The position numbers were made by a program, and so were the translations under genes. Below are positions 8,101 through 16,645 of a DNA stretch of 64,000 nt, piece by piece. The stretch's first letter is position 1, and each line of letters begins with the position of its first letter. The notes under the pieces were generated by a model. That model saw only the letters and a program-made list of their open reading frames with translations. It was not told the origin of the DNA and did not search any database. The DNA comes from Marinicauda salina (lineage in GTDB: Bacteria > Pseudomonadota > Alphaproteobacteria > Caulobacterales > Maricaulaceae), in NCBI RefSeq assembly GCF_003122085.1, contig NZ_QEXV01000001.1, forward strand, positions 806,001 through 870,000, given 5' to 3'.

Positions 8101-10640
8101 GCATCGCCGACGCGGTCGAGCTGGCCGACGCTTCGGAGAAAGCCGGGCTGAGTGTTCGCTTCCGGTTGATCGGCCCGCACACCGACGAGACCAGGCGGCT
8201 TGAGAAGGCCATGGCCGCGTCCGGACCGAAGAACGTCGAGTTTCCGGGTTATGCGTCAGACGCGAAGGAAGCGATCGAGTCCCTCGACGTCGTCATCAAT
8301 TTCTCCCATTTCGCGGAGTCCTTCGGGCGGACGATCGCCGAGGCTTCCGCCATGCGCCGACCGGTGATCGTGTACGATCACGGGGCGTTGCCCGAGGTCG
8401 TCGCGCAGGACGAGACCGGGTTCGTCATTCCCTATCGTGAACCGCTGAAGGCCCTTGAATGCCTCAAGCGATTGAGCGAGGACCCGGAACTCTTCGCCGC
8501 CATGGGCGAAGCGGGACGCGAACGCGCCGTCTCCATGTTCTCGCGCCAGGCGCTGCGCGAACAAGTCAACGAGTTCTTGGAGACCGTGACGCGCAACGCG
8601 GGCTCGGAGGCCCGCCGCGCGGGCGACAAGACTCAACCGCGGAAGCCCGGCCGCGCGACGGAGGCGGTGCCGGTATCGGTGATCGTGCCGAACTACAATT
8701 ACGAGGGCTATCTGCCGGAACGGTTGAATTCGATCCTCGAGCAGACTCGGAAGCCGGCGGAGATAATTTTCCTCGATGACAACTCTTCGGACGACAGCGT
8801 TGCGGTCGCCCGTGGGATCCTGGAAGACAGCGATATCCCCTTCAAAATCATCGCTAATGAGACGAATCGGGGCGTCTATCGCCAATGGCTGACCGGCATC
8901 GCCGAGGCTGGTCAGCCATGGGTCTGGATCGCCGAGGCCGACGACCGCTGCGAACCCGACTTCCTGGAAAGTCTGATGGCGAAAGCCGAAAAGAGCGTCA
9001 ATCTGATCTACTCCCAGTCGAAAAAGATCGACGATGAAGGCATCGTCACAGCTGAAGACAACCGCGCGCATACCGATGACATCTCTCAGACGCGCTGGAA
9101 CTCAGACTATGTGGAGGTCGGTGTACGCGAGGTTTCCGACGCGCTGATTTATCGGAACACCGTTCCTAATGCGAGCGCGGCGCTATTGCGTAAATCCGCC
9201 GTTGCGGGCATCGAGAGTAAGCTCGCTGAGATGCGCTATGCGGGCGACTGGATGCTCTACGGCCACTTGCTGCGTGGAGGAAAGGTGGCGTTCGTCTCGC
9301 GTTCGTTGAACCATTTCCGTCGGCACGCAAGTACGGTGACCAGCACGCAAGGCAAGTCGATCGCCTATCTTGAAGAGCTTGCTCGCATCCGCGAGTATTT
9401 CACCCAAAACTTCCCTGTCTTGCCGCGCCATATTGAGCGGATGGACTGGTTTCTGAACCGCGATTACAAGATAGAGGGCGTGGAGCAAAACTCCCGGGCC
9501 GAGGCGGTCAGCGGCATTCTTAAGCGCGCCGAGGCCAACACGCGCGAGCGGGCGCGCATCGCCTTCATCACGACGAATAACGGCTCCCATTATGGGGGCA
9601 GCGAGATGCTGTGGCGCGAGACCGCCATGGAAATGTGCGAACGCGGCCACGATGTCTTCGTGCTGATCAAGGCTTGGGAGCCGCGTCCGGACTTCTTTGA
9701 CGAGCTTGAGCGCGCCGGCGTCAAGCTTCTTTTCAAGGAAGACGACGGCTTTGACCAGCTGGTGGCGCGCAAGCCGGACCTCACCGTGGTCTCGATTGGC
9801 GACCAGGATGAGGGAACGGAATTCTATCAGCGGCTCGACGCGGAAAACCTGCCCTACGTGATCGTTAACCAGCTCACCAAGGAGCCGCGCTTCTGGCCGG
9901 TGCGCAAAGACAGGATCGAGGCTGTCCGAGCAGGTTACCAGAACGCGGAGAAGGTCTTTTTCACATGTTGGAACAATCACCGGGTCATGGAGGAGCGTCT
10001 CGGCGCGAAGGTCGCGAACGCTGAGTTGCACTTTAATCCGTACCATGTCGACCGCAATCAGGCGCTCCCTTGGCCGGAGAGCGAGCGGTTGCAGGTGGCG
10101 ATCCCGTCAAAGCTGCTCTTCATTCATAAGGGACAAGACATTCTCGTCGAAGTCGCCACGAAGGACCGATGGAAAGAGCGGCCTATCACGTTCAATTTCT
10201 ATGGGGTCGGTCCGGATGAAGAGCGCCTTCGCGAGATGGCGCAGGAGGCGGGGATCGAGAATTTCCACCTGCACGGGCGCGTGTCGGATATCTCGGTGAT
10301 CTGGCGCGACAACCACGCCCTTCTGATGCCCTCGCGCATGGAGGGCATGCCGATCATGCTTATCAGCGCCATGCTGTCCGCGCGCGTGCCGATTCTCACC
10401 GATATCGGAGGCCACGCAGAGGTGGTGCGTGACAACGAGTCCGGATTCATTGCGGCCAATCCAAACGCGAAGGATCTCGAGGAGGCCTTGGAGCGCGCCT
10501 ACCGGCGCCGCGATGAATGGGCCGGGATCGGTCGCGCGGCGCGCGCCGACGTGCTGGACTTCCTGCCCGCCGAGCCGGTGAACGATTTCGTGGAGAAGCT
10601 GCGCGCGGTGCTCGCGAGTCGGTTTGCGCGAGCAGCCTGA
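5160..10640 (+). CDS. giant sulfotransferase - coiled coil - triple glycosyltransferase
   Basis: One 1826-residue polypeptide with four enzymatic modules. Residues 32-300 are a P-loop sulfotransferase (GMHRSGTSA at 39-47 for the PAPS 5'-phosphosulfate, VLRNP at 162-166 near the 3'-phosphate site). About 315-560 is coiled coil. Residues 577-763 are five copies of a 38-residue repeat. About 780-1140 is a GT4-type glycosyltransferase (EsFGrtiaEA around 1053-1061). Residues 1171-1400 are a GT2 domain (SVIVPNYN; DD 1206-1207; EADD 1259-1262). Residues 1466-1820 are a second GT4 domain (EGMPIMLISAM). There is no signal peptide or membrane segment, so it is presumably cytosolic or membrane-peripheral. 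It could build and sulfate a repeat unit on one platform. The acceptor is unknown. Confidence 0.9.
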   Translation: MTKRRDTSDAASDRFAPEAESATTIAGGASRPVALLVLGMHRSGTSAWTGVLERLGAAGPRTPLPPNEANPKGYAESRQLMQLHERMLAESGSSWDDWSTFNPDWGKSQAGQSYGEQIRALVDSEYGGSDVIAVKDPRICRFAKYWIEEVERGGYDVRVLHVLRNPLEVAQSLQARDGMEILRGLLLWLRHVLDAEAATRSKPRVFARYEALVEDWRRQISRVGDALQVAWPRRSPAVDLEIDDFLTGALRRQQVDRDALESSSAVPSWVAEVYDLLARAASTGEMDAQAKRRLTQIRETFDQSSAVFAPLVARADRQMAAYRDRLDAASAQARDANEELEQTRADRDSLKRELAKMESAAGARQRELNVIRSERATLQRKLVEARSDSERLRNHLDALQVSTEELEFKREALSRELARWKMRSAATPASATDAAGSEVVRTLREERARLVEAVEGLRGQLRDAEERERDLHRRLFSLTPLAGEASGSGPSERVARQIEHLKKERDYWVEQAKNARGCGEDADLQLTRMQAQLDSANAGLNQERERRKALRKQMIRQLQRIQLGKPVPASMRKRLEESPAFDCGHYERQLARIGLESPDDPIAHFVNVGAHAGIDPHPLFSVDWYLARNPDVAGQGLNPLAHYLEFGDKEGRSPHPLFDPHYYFSQNMDASRAGKVSLCHYLKQGWREGREPNAWFYSSWYLEQNEDVRNAGLCPLVHYVLSGEAEGRRPHPSFDPEWYREQHIAASPELSPLAHFLSEGRKQQLATQQMRADHWSNKRKTILAVAHSAGEKLFGGERSFYDVVSSLDPERFRVIVVLPVPHQNYIDLMSGVADQIHFVRGAWWRNGNGARSDVLARYQELIENEGVDVVYANTIVLSEPLLAAKKCGVPGICHIREAITEDPDLQSMIGKRPEEIIEAVRDRSDYIIANSRLTERIFSKPGRTCRIYNAVDVDAFDRPAPDPSGRPLVVGMLSSNIPKKGIADAVELADASEKAGLSVRFRLIGPHTDETRRLEKAMAASGPKNVEFPGYASDAKEAIESLDVVINFSHFAESFGRTIAEASAMRRPVIVYDHGALPEVVAQDETGFVIPYREPLKALECLKRLSEDPELFAAMGEAGRERAVSMFSRQALREQVNEFLETVTRNAGSEARRAGDKTQPRKPGRATEAVPVSVIVPNYNYEGYLPERLNSILEQTRKPAEIIFLDDNSSDDSVAVARGILEDSDIPFKIIANETNRGVYRQWLTGIAEAGQPWVWIAEADDRCEPDFLESLMAKAEKSVNLIYSQSKKIDDEGIVTAEDNRAHTDDISQTRWNSDYVEVGVREVSDALIYRNTVPNASAALLRKSAVAGIESKLAEMRYAGDWMLYGHLLRGGKVAFVSRSLNHFRRHASTVTSTQGKSIAYLEELARIREYFTQNFPVLPRHIERMDWFLNRDYKIEGVEQNSRAEAVSGILKRAEANTRERARIAFITTNNGSHYGGSEMLWRETAMEMCERGHDVFVLIKAWEPRPDFFDELERAGVKLLFKEDDGFDQLVARKPDLTVVSIGDQDEGTEFYQRLDAENLPYVIVNQLTKEPRFWPVRKDRIEAVRAGYQNAEKVFFTCWNNHRVMEERLGAKVANAELHFNPYHVDRNQALPWPESERLQVAIPSKLLFIHKGQDILVEVATKDRWKERPITFNFYGVGPDEERLREMAQEAGIENFHLHGRVSDISVIWRDNHALLMPSRMEGMPIMLISAMLSARVPILTDIGGHAEVVRDNESGFIAANPNAKDLEEALERAYRRRDEWAGIGRAARADVLDFLPAEPVNDFVEKLRAVLASRFARAA

Positions 10641-10737
10641 TAGCGAAGTTGCATCCGCGCGCGGGCGCTTTGCTCATATGGCGAACCTGGAAATGGTCTC
10701 TGTTCCGGCCTCGCCTACTTTGTCGCTAATCCGACTA

Positions 10738-11380
10738 GGGCCTGTACTCAATTCGAGGATTTCCTGGGAGGGCGACGCATGATTCCTTCTGCTCAGGCAG
10801 GAGGGTTATCATGGCGCGTTATGATCTGAGCGATGAGGAGTGGCGGATCGTCGAGCCGCTGTTGCCTCGTGCCGGCCGCGGCAAGCCGCGTGTGGATGAC
10901 CGCAAGGTCGTCAACGGCATTTTCTACGTGTTGCGGACCGGCGCGCCGTGGCGGGACCTTCCCGAGCGCTACGGGCCGTATACGACGGTCTATAACCGGT
11001 TCAACCGATGGGCCAAACGCGGGGTCTGGCTGAGGATTTTCGAGGAACTGGCGCGACGCTCGCCACATTCGCTCCACCTGATCGACAGCTCGATCGTACG
11101 CGCCCACCAGCACGCGGCGGGCGGAAAAAAAGGGGGTCCGGATCACGCCGTCGGCCGTTCTCGTGGCGGACTGAGCACCAAGATCCACGCCGTCGTTGAT
11201 CAGGACGGCCTGCCGGTGAAGCTTCTCATCACGCCGGGCCAGGCGTCCGACAAGACCGCCGCGCCGCTTCTGCTGGAAAGCCTGCCGCCAGCGCGCCTGG
11301 TCGCCGATCGCGGCTACGCTCGTCGCCTCCAGACTATGGATCAATGCCGCCGCTATTGTGTCCACGCTCTAGCGGCTTAG
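10738..11380 (+). mobile_element. IS5-family (IS427-like) insertion sequence remnant
   Basis: The segment runs from a possible left terminus (GGGCCTGTACTCAATTCG, just after a TA dinucleotide) through a defective transposase. No matching right inverted repeat is visible before the rmlA stop codon at 11386, so the 3' part of the element appears lost. It sits between the giant glycosyltransferase gene and rmlA. The left boundary is a guess from position and the family's general layout. Confidence 0.55.
10811..11380 (+). pseudogene. truncated IS5-family transposase
   Basis: The N-terminus (DLSDEEWRIVEPLLP, GAPWRDLPERYG) and the two blocks with the first DDE aspartates (HLIDSS and VADRGY) are classic for IS427-group transposases. 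After VADRGY the frame ends in an unrelated 20-residue tail, so the C-terminal block with the catalytic glutamate (normally about 70 residues more) is missing. The enzyme should be inactive. An A7G5 run at 11125-11136 lies where this group often shifts frame, but here the frame is continuous across it. The start ATG 10811 has a GGAGGG ribosome site. Confidence 0.85.
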
Positions 11381-11385
11381 GAAGC

Positions 11386-12255
11386 TCAGTTGAGATCCGC
11401 CAACCGCATCAAGAAGCGTCCATAATTGGACTTCTTAAACATTTCGGCGCGTTCGCGGAGTTCGTCGATCGTGATCCAGCCTTGTTTGAAAGCGATCTCT
11501 TCCAAACACGCAATCTGCAGGCCTTGACGGCGCTCCAGCGTGCGCACGAAATCGGCCGCGTCCACAAGCGAGCTCACAGTGCCGGTGTCGAGCCAGGCGA
11601 AGCCGCGTCCCATCCGCTCGACCTTCAGATCCCCGCGCTTGAGGTAGGCTTGGTTGACGCTGGTGATCTCAAGCTCGCCGCGCGCCGAGGGTTTGACGTC
11701 GGCGGCGATGTCCAGAACGTCATTGTCGTAGAAGTATAGCCCGGTGACCGCGAAGTTCGATTTCGGTTTCTCAGGTTTCTCCTCGATTGAGAGCACTTGG
11801 CCTGTCTCATCGAACTGGACCACGCCGTAGCGCTCCGGATCGGTCACGTGATAGCCGAAGACGGTTGCGCCTTTCTCGCGGGCCGAAGCGGTCTTAAGCA
11901 GGTCGGCGAAGCCGTGTCCGTAGAAAATATTGTCGCCGAGGATGAGGCAGACTCGGTCGCCGCCGACGAAATCCCGCCCGAGAATGAACGCTTGGGCGAG
12001 CCCCTCTGGCCGTGGCTGGATCACATAAGAAAGGCTTATGCCCCATTGTGACCCGTCGCCGAGGAGGCGCTTGAAGGCGGACTGGTCTTCCGGCGTGGTG
12101 ATAATGAGTATTTCGCGGATCCCCGCATGCATCAGCACCGATAAAGGATAGTATATCATCGGCTTGTCATAAATGGGGAGCAACTGCTTGGAAGTTGCCA
12201 GAGTAATCGGATTAAGCCGCGTTCCACTGCCGCCTGCTAGCACGATGCCCTTCAT
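11386..12255 (-). CDS. rmlA: glucose-1-phosphate thymidylyltransferase
   Basis: RmlA/RfbA joins dTTP and glucose-1-phosphate to dTDP-glucose, the first step toward dTDP-L-rhamnose. The 289-residue product has the expected length and the nucleotidyltransferase signature [20 protein letters not shown] at its start, followed by the [10 protein letters not shown] and [10 protein letters not shown] segments. It is divergent from rmlC across 206 bp. Its stop lies 5 nt from the end of the transposase remnant, which converges on it. The middle genes of the pathway, rmlB and rmlD, are not in the window. Confidence 0.95.
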   Translation of the reverse strand: MKGIVLAGGSGTRLNPITLATSKQLLPIYDKPMIYYPLSVLMHAGIREILIITTPEDQSAFKRLLGDGSQWGISLSYVIQPRPEGLAQAFILGRDFVGGDRVCLILGDNIFYGHGFADLLKTASAREKGATVFGYHVTDPERYGVVQFDETGQVLSIEEKPEKPKSNFAVTGLYFYDNDVLDIAADVKPSARGELEITSVNQAYLKRGDLKVERMGRGFAWLDTGTVSSLVDAADFVRTLERRQGLQIACLEEIAFKQGWITIDELRERAEMFKKSNYGRFLMRLADLN

Positions 12256-12461
12256 AAATGGGGACCTCTTCAGCTTGTGAAATTGATGGCGCTGCGCGCG
12301 CGTATAGCGTGCATGCCGCTAACAAGAAAGTGCGTTAGGCGACATGGGTGGTTTGGTTCCAAATCGCCTTTGGAGCGACACGGCGCGCTCCGCACTGGCG
12401 GGGCGGAAGCTCCTATTGTATGCAGGGTTTTCTGAAGCTCAATCACGAAATGGCGCGCGTC
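12256..12461. promoter_or_regulatory. rmlA-rmlC divergent intergenic region
   Basis: The 206-bp spacer between divergent rmlA and rmlC should carry both promoters. It is less GC-rich than its surroundings near the rmlC start. An in-frame extension of the rmlC frame reaches 12348, but that extra N-terminus does not look like RmlC. No operator was recognised. Confidence 0.35.
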
Positions 12462-13025
12462 ATGAATGTAGACTGTCTTGATATTCCGGACGTAAAAGTT
12501 GTTGCACCTGCTCGTTTTTCTGATGAGCGAGGTTTCTTTTCAGAGGCGTACAATGAACGCAGCTTCGCTGCGGCGGGAGTTGATGCGCGATTTGTTCAGG
12601 ACAACCACTCCTATTCGGCGAGCGTCGGCACGGTAAGAGGTCTTCATTTTCAGAGCCCGCCCTATGCCCAGGCCAAGCTCGTGCGGGTCGCTGTCGGGCG
12701 CATCTTCGACGTTGCGGTCGACATTAGGCGCGGTTCGCCGACCTTCGGCCATTCGGTTGCAGTGGAGCTCAGCGCCGACACAGGCAATCAGTTGTTCATT
12801 CCAGCCGGATTTCTACATGCCTTCATGACGCTCGAGCCAGACACCCATGTGCTTTACAAGGTTGATGCGTTTTATTCACGCGAACATGACGGGTCGGTCC
12901 GCTTTGATGATCCCGACCTCGCGATCGACTGGCCCCTGCCAGCTGAAGAGGCTGTTCTTTCGAAGAAGGACGCTGCCGCGCCATCCTGGGCGGAGTTTGA
13001 ATCGCCTTTTCAGTATGAGCGGTGA
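12462..13025 (+). CDS. rmlC: dTDP-4-dehydrorhamnose 3,5-epimerase
   Basis: RmlC inverts C3 and C5 of dTDP-4-keto-6-deoxyglucose on the way to dTDP-rhamnose. From ATG 12462 the protein is 187 residues, normal for the family, and opens with the usual strand pattern (DIPDVKVVAPARFSDERGFF). The catalytic histidine is in RGLHFQ and the catalytic tyrosine region is VLYKVDAFYS. An ATG at 12450 would add only four residues; the ribosome site is weak for both. It is a cupin-fold cytosolic dimer acting with RmlA, B and D. Confidence 0.93.
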   Translation: MNVDCLDIPDVKVVAPARFSDERGFFSEAYNERSFAAAGVDARFVQDNHSYSASVGTVRGLHFQSPPYAQAKLVRVAVGRIFDVAVDIRRGSPTFGHSVAVELSADTGNQLFIPAGFLHAFMTLEPDTHVLYKVDAFYSREHDGSVRFDDPDLAIDWPLPAEEAVLSKKDAAAPSWAEFESPFQYER

Positions 13026-13285
13026 GCGTTCGATGAGCTGAGCGACGCTCGGTTCGCGCGGCGGTGAGCGATGCACCCGACGGTTGAGGGGTGGCGAGCA
13101 AGCTGCGCTGGGGCCGGAGATTTCGAAAACCGCTGCGTCGCGCCGGGTTCGCGGCCCAAATGCGTTCGAGGCGCGAACGAGCGGCCAGGCCAGGCGTCTG
13201 AAAGGGCTGTCGCTGCCGCCTTGCTATGGGGGCGGACATCGGTCACAAGAGCCGTTTATTTTGTCGGAGTCGGGATCGAGACAGC

Positions 13286-14062
13286 ATGAAGGATCCAATA
13301 TTCATCGTTGGATCGGGGCGGTCGGGCACGAGCGTCCTGCTCAACACGATACGAAAGTCCCTCGAGATTCCTGGGCATGGGGAAGGCCACTTCTTTCCCC
13401 TCATTCGCGAAGTCAATCGAACGATCAACGGGTACTTCGATCGGCGGAAGGCCCAAGCGGAAAACGAACGCCACCTTCTCCACCATGTCGACGTGAAGGG
13501 TTTCCGCAAGCAGTTCGCCGCGACCATTCGGGACGTCTATAAAGCCCAATACGGAACCGAGGGCTTTATCGACAAGACGCCCGGCCTGCAAGGGGTCAAG
13601 GCGATCCCGCAAATGCAGGCCGCGTTCCCGAATATGCGCGTGGTGTTCGCAAAGCGCCGCGGGATCGAGGTCGTCCGGTCGGCCATGCGCAAGTTCCCGC
13701 ACGCCGATTTCAAAACCCATTGCGAAATCTGGCGCGATTGCATGGCGAGCTGGGCGGTCAGCCGGCCGAAGCTCCGCTGCGGCTATGTCGAGATCGACCA
13801 ATTCGATATCGCCAACGCCCCCGAGAAGGTCGTCGATAAGTTGGGAGCGCTGCTTGAAATCGAGGACGGCGCTCGGGAGAGAATGCTCTCCTTCTTCAAG
13901 AGCGACCGACCTCAATCGAGCGGGTCGCTAAACTCGGTGCCGTGTTCAATCGACAACGCTGATTGGTCAGAAGACCAGATCCAATCCTTCCGCGAAATTT
14001 GCGGGGGTATGATGGATGTCTACGGATATTCGGAGTCTGACCAATATTTCAAATCAGGCTAG
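13286..14062 (+). CDS. sulfotransferase family protein
   Basis: This 258-residue P-loop sulfotransferase opens with FIVGSGRSGTSVLL, the PAPS-binding loop, at residues 5-18. The region RRGIEVVRSAMRKF fits the 3'-phosphate-binding RxxxxxxxS segment. The start ATG 13286 puts the P-loop at the usual distance from the N-terminus; an upstream in-frame ATG at 13226 adds an unconserved tail. There is no signal peptide. Placed after rmlC and before sugar aminotransferase and glycosyltransferase genes, it probably sulfates a surface glycan or its precursor. The 260 bp upstream (13026-13285) shows no credible gene. Confidence 0.85.
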   Translation: MKDPIFIVGSGRSGTSVLLNTIRKSLEIPGHGEGHFFPLIREVNRTINGYFDRRKAQAENERHLLHHVDVKGFRKQFAATIRDVYKAQYGTEGFIDKTPGLQGVKAIPQMQAAFPNMRVVFAKRRGIEVVRSAMRKFPHADFKTHCEIWRDCMASWAVSRPKLRCGYVEIDQFDIANAPEKVVDKLGALLEIEDGARERMLSFFKSDRPQSSGSLNSVPCSIDNADWSEDQIQSFREICGGMMDVYGYSESDQYFKSG

Positions 14063-14066
14063 GCAA

Positions 14067-14087
14067 ACCCGCAAGGCTGCCTTGGGT
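14067..14087 (+). terminator. hairpin after sulfotransferase gene
   Basis: ACCC and AAGG (14067-14076) pair with CCTT and GGGT (14080-14087) around a CTG loop, with a GC bulge, starting 5 nt after the sulfotransferase stop. A clear T-tract is lacking, so intrinsic termination is uncertain. Confidence 0.35.
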
Positions 14088-14181
14088 CCCGTGTTGACGT
14101 GCTCGAAGCATCCGCGTCAGCGTGCGGTCTGTCGGCGCTCGTGCGCCATTTCTCGATTCCGGTGTTTCGGAGCAGTGGCGA

Positions 14182-14325
14182 TTCGCCGTGCCCGACGCCG
14201 AAGGCCCGGCGGCGGCGTTCACCACCGCCGTCGCCGTTCAGCTGCTCGCCTATCATATCGCCGTCCACAAGGGCACCGACGTCGACCAGCCGCGCAACCT
14301 GGCGAAGTCGGTGACGGTGGAATAG
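14182..14325 (+). pseudogene. orphan C-terminal tail of glmS
   Basis: The frame ends in [18 protein letters not shown] followed by [11 protein letters not shown] and stop, the near-invariant C-terminus of GlmS (glucosamine-6-phosphate synthase). Only about 48 of roughly 607 residues remain; upstream the similarity stops and the frame has no plausible start. This is a duplicated or left-behind glmS 3' end, not a working gene. The 351-bp stretch 14063-14413 holds a hairpin, this remnant and the leader of the aminotransferase, and nothing else I recognise. Confidence 0.85.
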
Positions 14326-14413
14326 CGAAACCATTCGTGACTTTATGGCGTCGCCGGATGCGCCTAGACGCGCCGGCGTCGATCCGCCGCCGCTCCGAGA
14401 GGTCCTGCAATCC

Positions 14414-15541
14414 ATGCCCGAGATGATCCCGTTCATCGATCTCGCCGCCCAGCGCGCGCGCATCCAGGACCGGCTCGACGCCGCGATCGACAAGGTGATC
14501 GGGGAGGGGCGCTACATTCTCGGCCCCGAGGTCGCCGAGCTGGAAGAGCGGCTCTCCGCATACGGACAGGCGCCGCACGCGCTGGCCTGCGCCAACGGCA
14601 CCGACGCGCTCGCGCTGCCGCTGATGGCCTGGGGAATCAAGCCCGGCGACGCGGTCTTCGCGCCGAGCTTCACCTTCGCGGCGACCGCCGAGGTCGTCGC
14701 CTGGCTGGGCGCGACCGTGGTCTTCGTCGACATCGATCCCGAGACCTATTGCATGGATCCCGACCGGCTCGCCGAGGCCGTCGAGTGGGCGAAGGGCCAG
14801 GACGGGCTGAACCCCGCCGTCGTTATCGCCGTCGACCTGTTCGGCCAGCCCGCCGATTATCCGCGCATCGCCGAGATCTGCCGGGAGAATGATCTGAAGC
14901 TCATCGCCGATTCCGCGCAGGGCTATGGCTGCACGCTCGACGGCGAGCATCCCATACACTGGGCCGATGTCGCGACCATCAGCTTCTATCCGGCCAAGCC
15001 GCTGGGCGGCTACGGAGACGGCGGCGCGGTGCTTTGCAAGGACGCCGATCTGCATGCAGTGATGAAATCGCTCCACGTCCACGGCGAGGGCGCCGACCGC
15101 TACGAATACGCGCGCATCGGCATGAACTCGCGCATGGACACCATTCAGGCCGCGGTCCTGCTGGTGAAGATGGACGTCTTCGACGACGAGATCCGGGTGC
15201 GCAATGAGGCCGCCGCGCGCTACGCCGAGGGTTTCGGCGATCTCGTCCGCCCCCACAAGGTGATCGAGGGCGGCCGCTCGGTCTGGGCCCAGTACACCAT
15301 CGAGGTCGATGACCGCGACGGGTTCCGCGCCGCGCTCGCCGATCGCGGCGTGCCGACGGCGGTCTATTATCCCCGGCCGCTGCACATGCATCCGCCGTAT
15401 GCGGATTATCCCCTCGGCCCGGGCGGGCTGCCCGTCACCGAGGCCGCCGCAGACCGCGTCGTCTCGCTGCCGATGGACGGCTATCTCGAGGGCGAACGCC
15501 AGCAGCGCGTGATCGAGGCCGTGCGCGCCGCGCTCGGCTGA
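14414..15541 (+). CDS. DegT/DnrJ/EryC1-type sugar aminotransferase
   Basis: A PLP-dependent aminotransferase that moves an amino group onto a keto nucleotide sugar. From ATG 14414 it is 375 residues, typical of the WbpE/perosamine-synthase group. The N-terminus IPFIDLAAQRARIQDRLDAA, the GTDALALPLMAWGI block, the aspartate in DSAQGYG and the PLP lysine in SFYPAKPLGG (K195) are all present. GAGAGG lies 11 nt before the start; an in-frame ATG at 14345 would add 23 unconserved residues. It probably forms an operon with the next glycosyltransferase gene, 4 nt downstream. Confidence 0.9.
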   Translation: MPEMIPFIDLAAQRARIQDRLDAAIDKVIGEGRYILGPEVAELEERLSAYGQAPHALACANGTDALALPLMAWGIKPGDAVFAPSFTFAATAEVVAWLGATVVFVDIDPETYCMDPDRLAEAVEWAKGQDGLNPAVVIAVDLFGQPADYPRIAEICRENDLKLIADSAQGYGCTLDGEHPIHWADVATISFYPAKPLGGYGDGGAVLCKDADLHAVMKSLHVHGEGADRYEYARIGMNSRMDTIQAAVLLVKMDVFDDEIRVRNEAAARYAEGFGDLVRPHKVIEGGRSVWAQYTIEVDDRDGFRAALADRGVPTAVYYPRPLHMHPPYADYPLGPGGLPVTEAAADRVVSLPMDGYLEGERQQRVIEAVRAALG

Positions 15542-15545
15542 CGCG

Positions 15546-16544
15546 ATGACCGGCGGGCGCGTCGCCGATGCGACGATCCTCATCGTCGCCTACCGCGCCC
15601 GGCAGACGGCGCCGCGGCTGGCCGCTGCGCTCGACGCGCTGACGGTGAAGCCCGCGGCGATCCTGATCCTTGAGAACGGATCGCCCGAGGACGAGCGCGT
15701 CGATCCCGCGGACCTGCCCGAGGGCGCCGAGCTGATCGTCAGCGAGGACAATCTCGGCTTCGCCGCGGGCAATAATCGGCTCGCCGAGCGGGCCGAGACC
15801 GAGTGGCTCGTTCTGCTCAACCCAGACGCGTTTCCCAGGCCGGACTGGCTCGCCGAGCTTCTGGCGGCGGCCGAGCGCCACTCCGACGCCGACCTGTTCG
15901 GCTCCACGCAGTGGGCCGCCGACGCGCCCGGCGTGCTCGACGGCGCCGGCGATGTCATGCTCGCCTTCGGCGTTCCCTATCGCGGCGGCTACGGCAAGCG
16001 CATGGACCCGCCGGCCGAAGGCGAGGTGTTCGCGCCCTGCGGCGCGGCGATGATGGTTCGCCGCGACGTGTTCGCCGCGCTCGGCGGTTTCGACGAGGAC
16101 TATTTCTGCTATGTCGAGGACGTCGACCTGGGCTATCGCGCCCGCCTTGCGGGCCGCCGCGTGATCCAGGTGAGCGCCGCCCAGGTCGATCATGTCGGCT
16201 ACGGCGCGACCGGCCGGCGCTCCGAATTCGCCACCTATCACGGCGTCCGCAATCGCTTCTGGTGCTTTTTCAAGAATACGCCGGGCTGGCTGGTCTGGGC
16301 GCTCGCGCCGGTCCACCTGGCGCTGACGGCCGTGTTCTGGCTGTCGGCGGCGCGTTTCGGCCATTTCGGGTTGTTCGGGCGGGCGCTGCGAGATGCGCTG
16401 GCGGGCTGGCCGCGCCTGATGGAGAAGCGTCGCGCCGTACAATCGCGCCGCGCGGCGACCGTCGGCGAGATCGCCCGTGCCCTGGCCTGGAATCCGATGC
16501 GCCTGCTGACCCGCGCGCCCGATGTGCGCGGCGATCGCGGCTGA
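15546..16544 (+). CDS. family 2 glycosyltransferase
   Basis: The 332-residue product resembles rhamnosyltransferase-type GT2 enzymes: an N-terminal strand ATILIVAYRARQTA, then LENGSPEDE, the SEDNLGFAAGNN segment, the metal-binding region LNPDAFP, and the GGFDEDYFCYVEDVDLGYR block. A hydrophobic stretch near residues 258-280 may attach it to the membrane. It would transfer a sugar from a nucleotide donor to a growing polysaccharide or lipid-linked unit. The gene starts 4 nt after the aminotransferase. Confidence 0.9.
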   Translation: MTGGRVADATILIVAYRARQTAPRLAAALDALTVKPAAILILENGSPEDERVDPADLPEGAELIVSEDNLGFAAGNNRLAERAETEWLVLLNPDAFPRPDWLAELLAAAERHSDADLFGSTQWAADAPGVLDGAGDVMLAFGVPYRGGYGKRMDPPAEGEVFAPCGAAMMVRRDVFAALGGFDEDYFCYVEDVDLGYRARLAGRRVIQVSAAQVDHVGYGATGRRSEFATYHGVRNRFWCFFKNTPGWLVWALAPVHLALTAVFWLSAARFGHFGLFGRALRDALAGWPRLMEKRRAVQSRRAATVGEIARALAWNPMRLLTRAPDVRGDRG

Positions 16545-16645
16545 TCGCCGGGGTATGCGTTTCGTCGCCGATCGCCTTTGATTCCGTGCGCCCGACGGGC
16601 TAATCAGCGTGGCGAGGGAGCCAAGTCCGACAGACGCGAGCGACG

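Noticed and set aside
11125-11136. A7G5 run in the transposase as an active programmed frameshift
   Set aside because: The reading frame is already continuous across it and the protein is truncated downstream, so no functional shift can be argued.
13071-13289. 72-codon frame before the second sulfotransferase
   Set aside because: No ribosome site, unconserved composition and an overlap into the sulfotransferase start; treated as intergenic.
14219-15583. 454-codon minus-strand frame opposite the aminotransferase
   Set aside because: It overlaps a convincing PLP enzyme and has no domain pattern.
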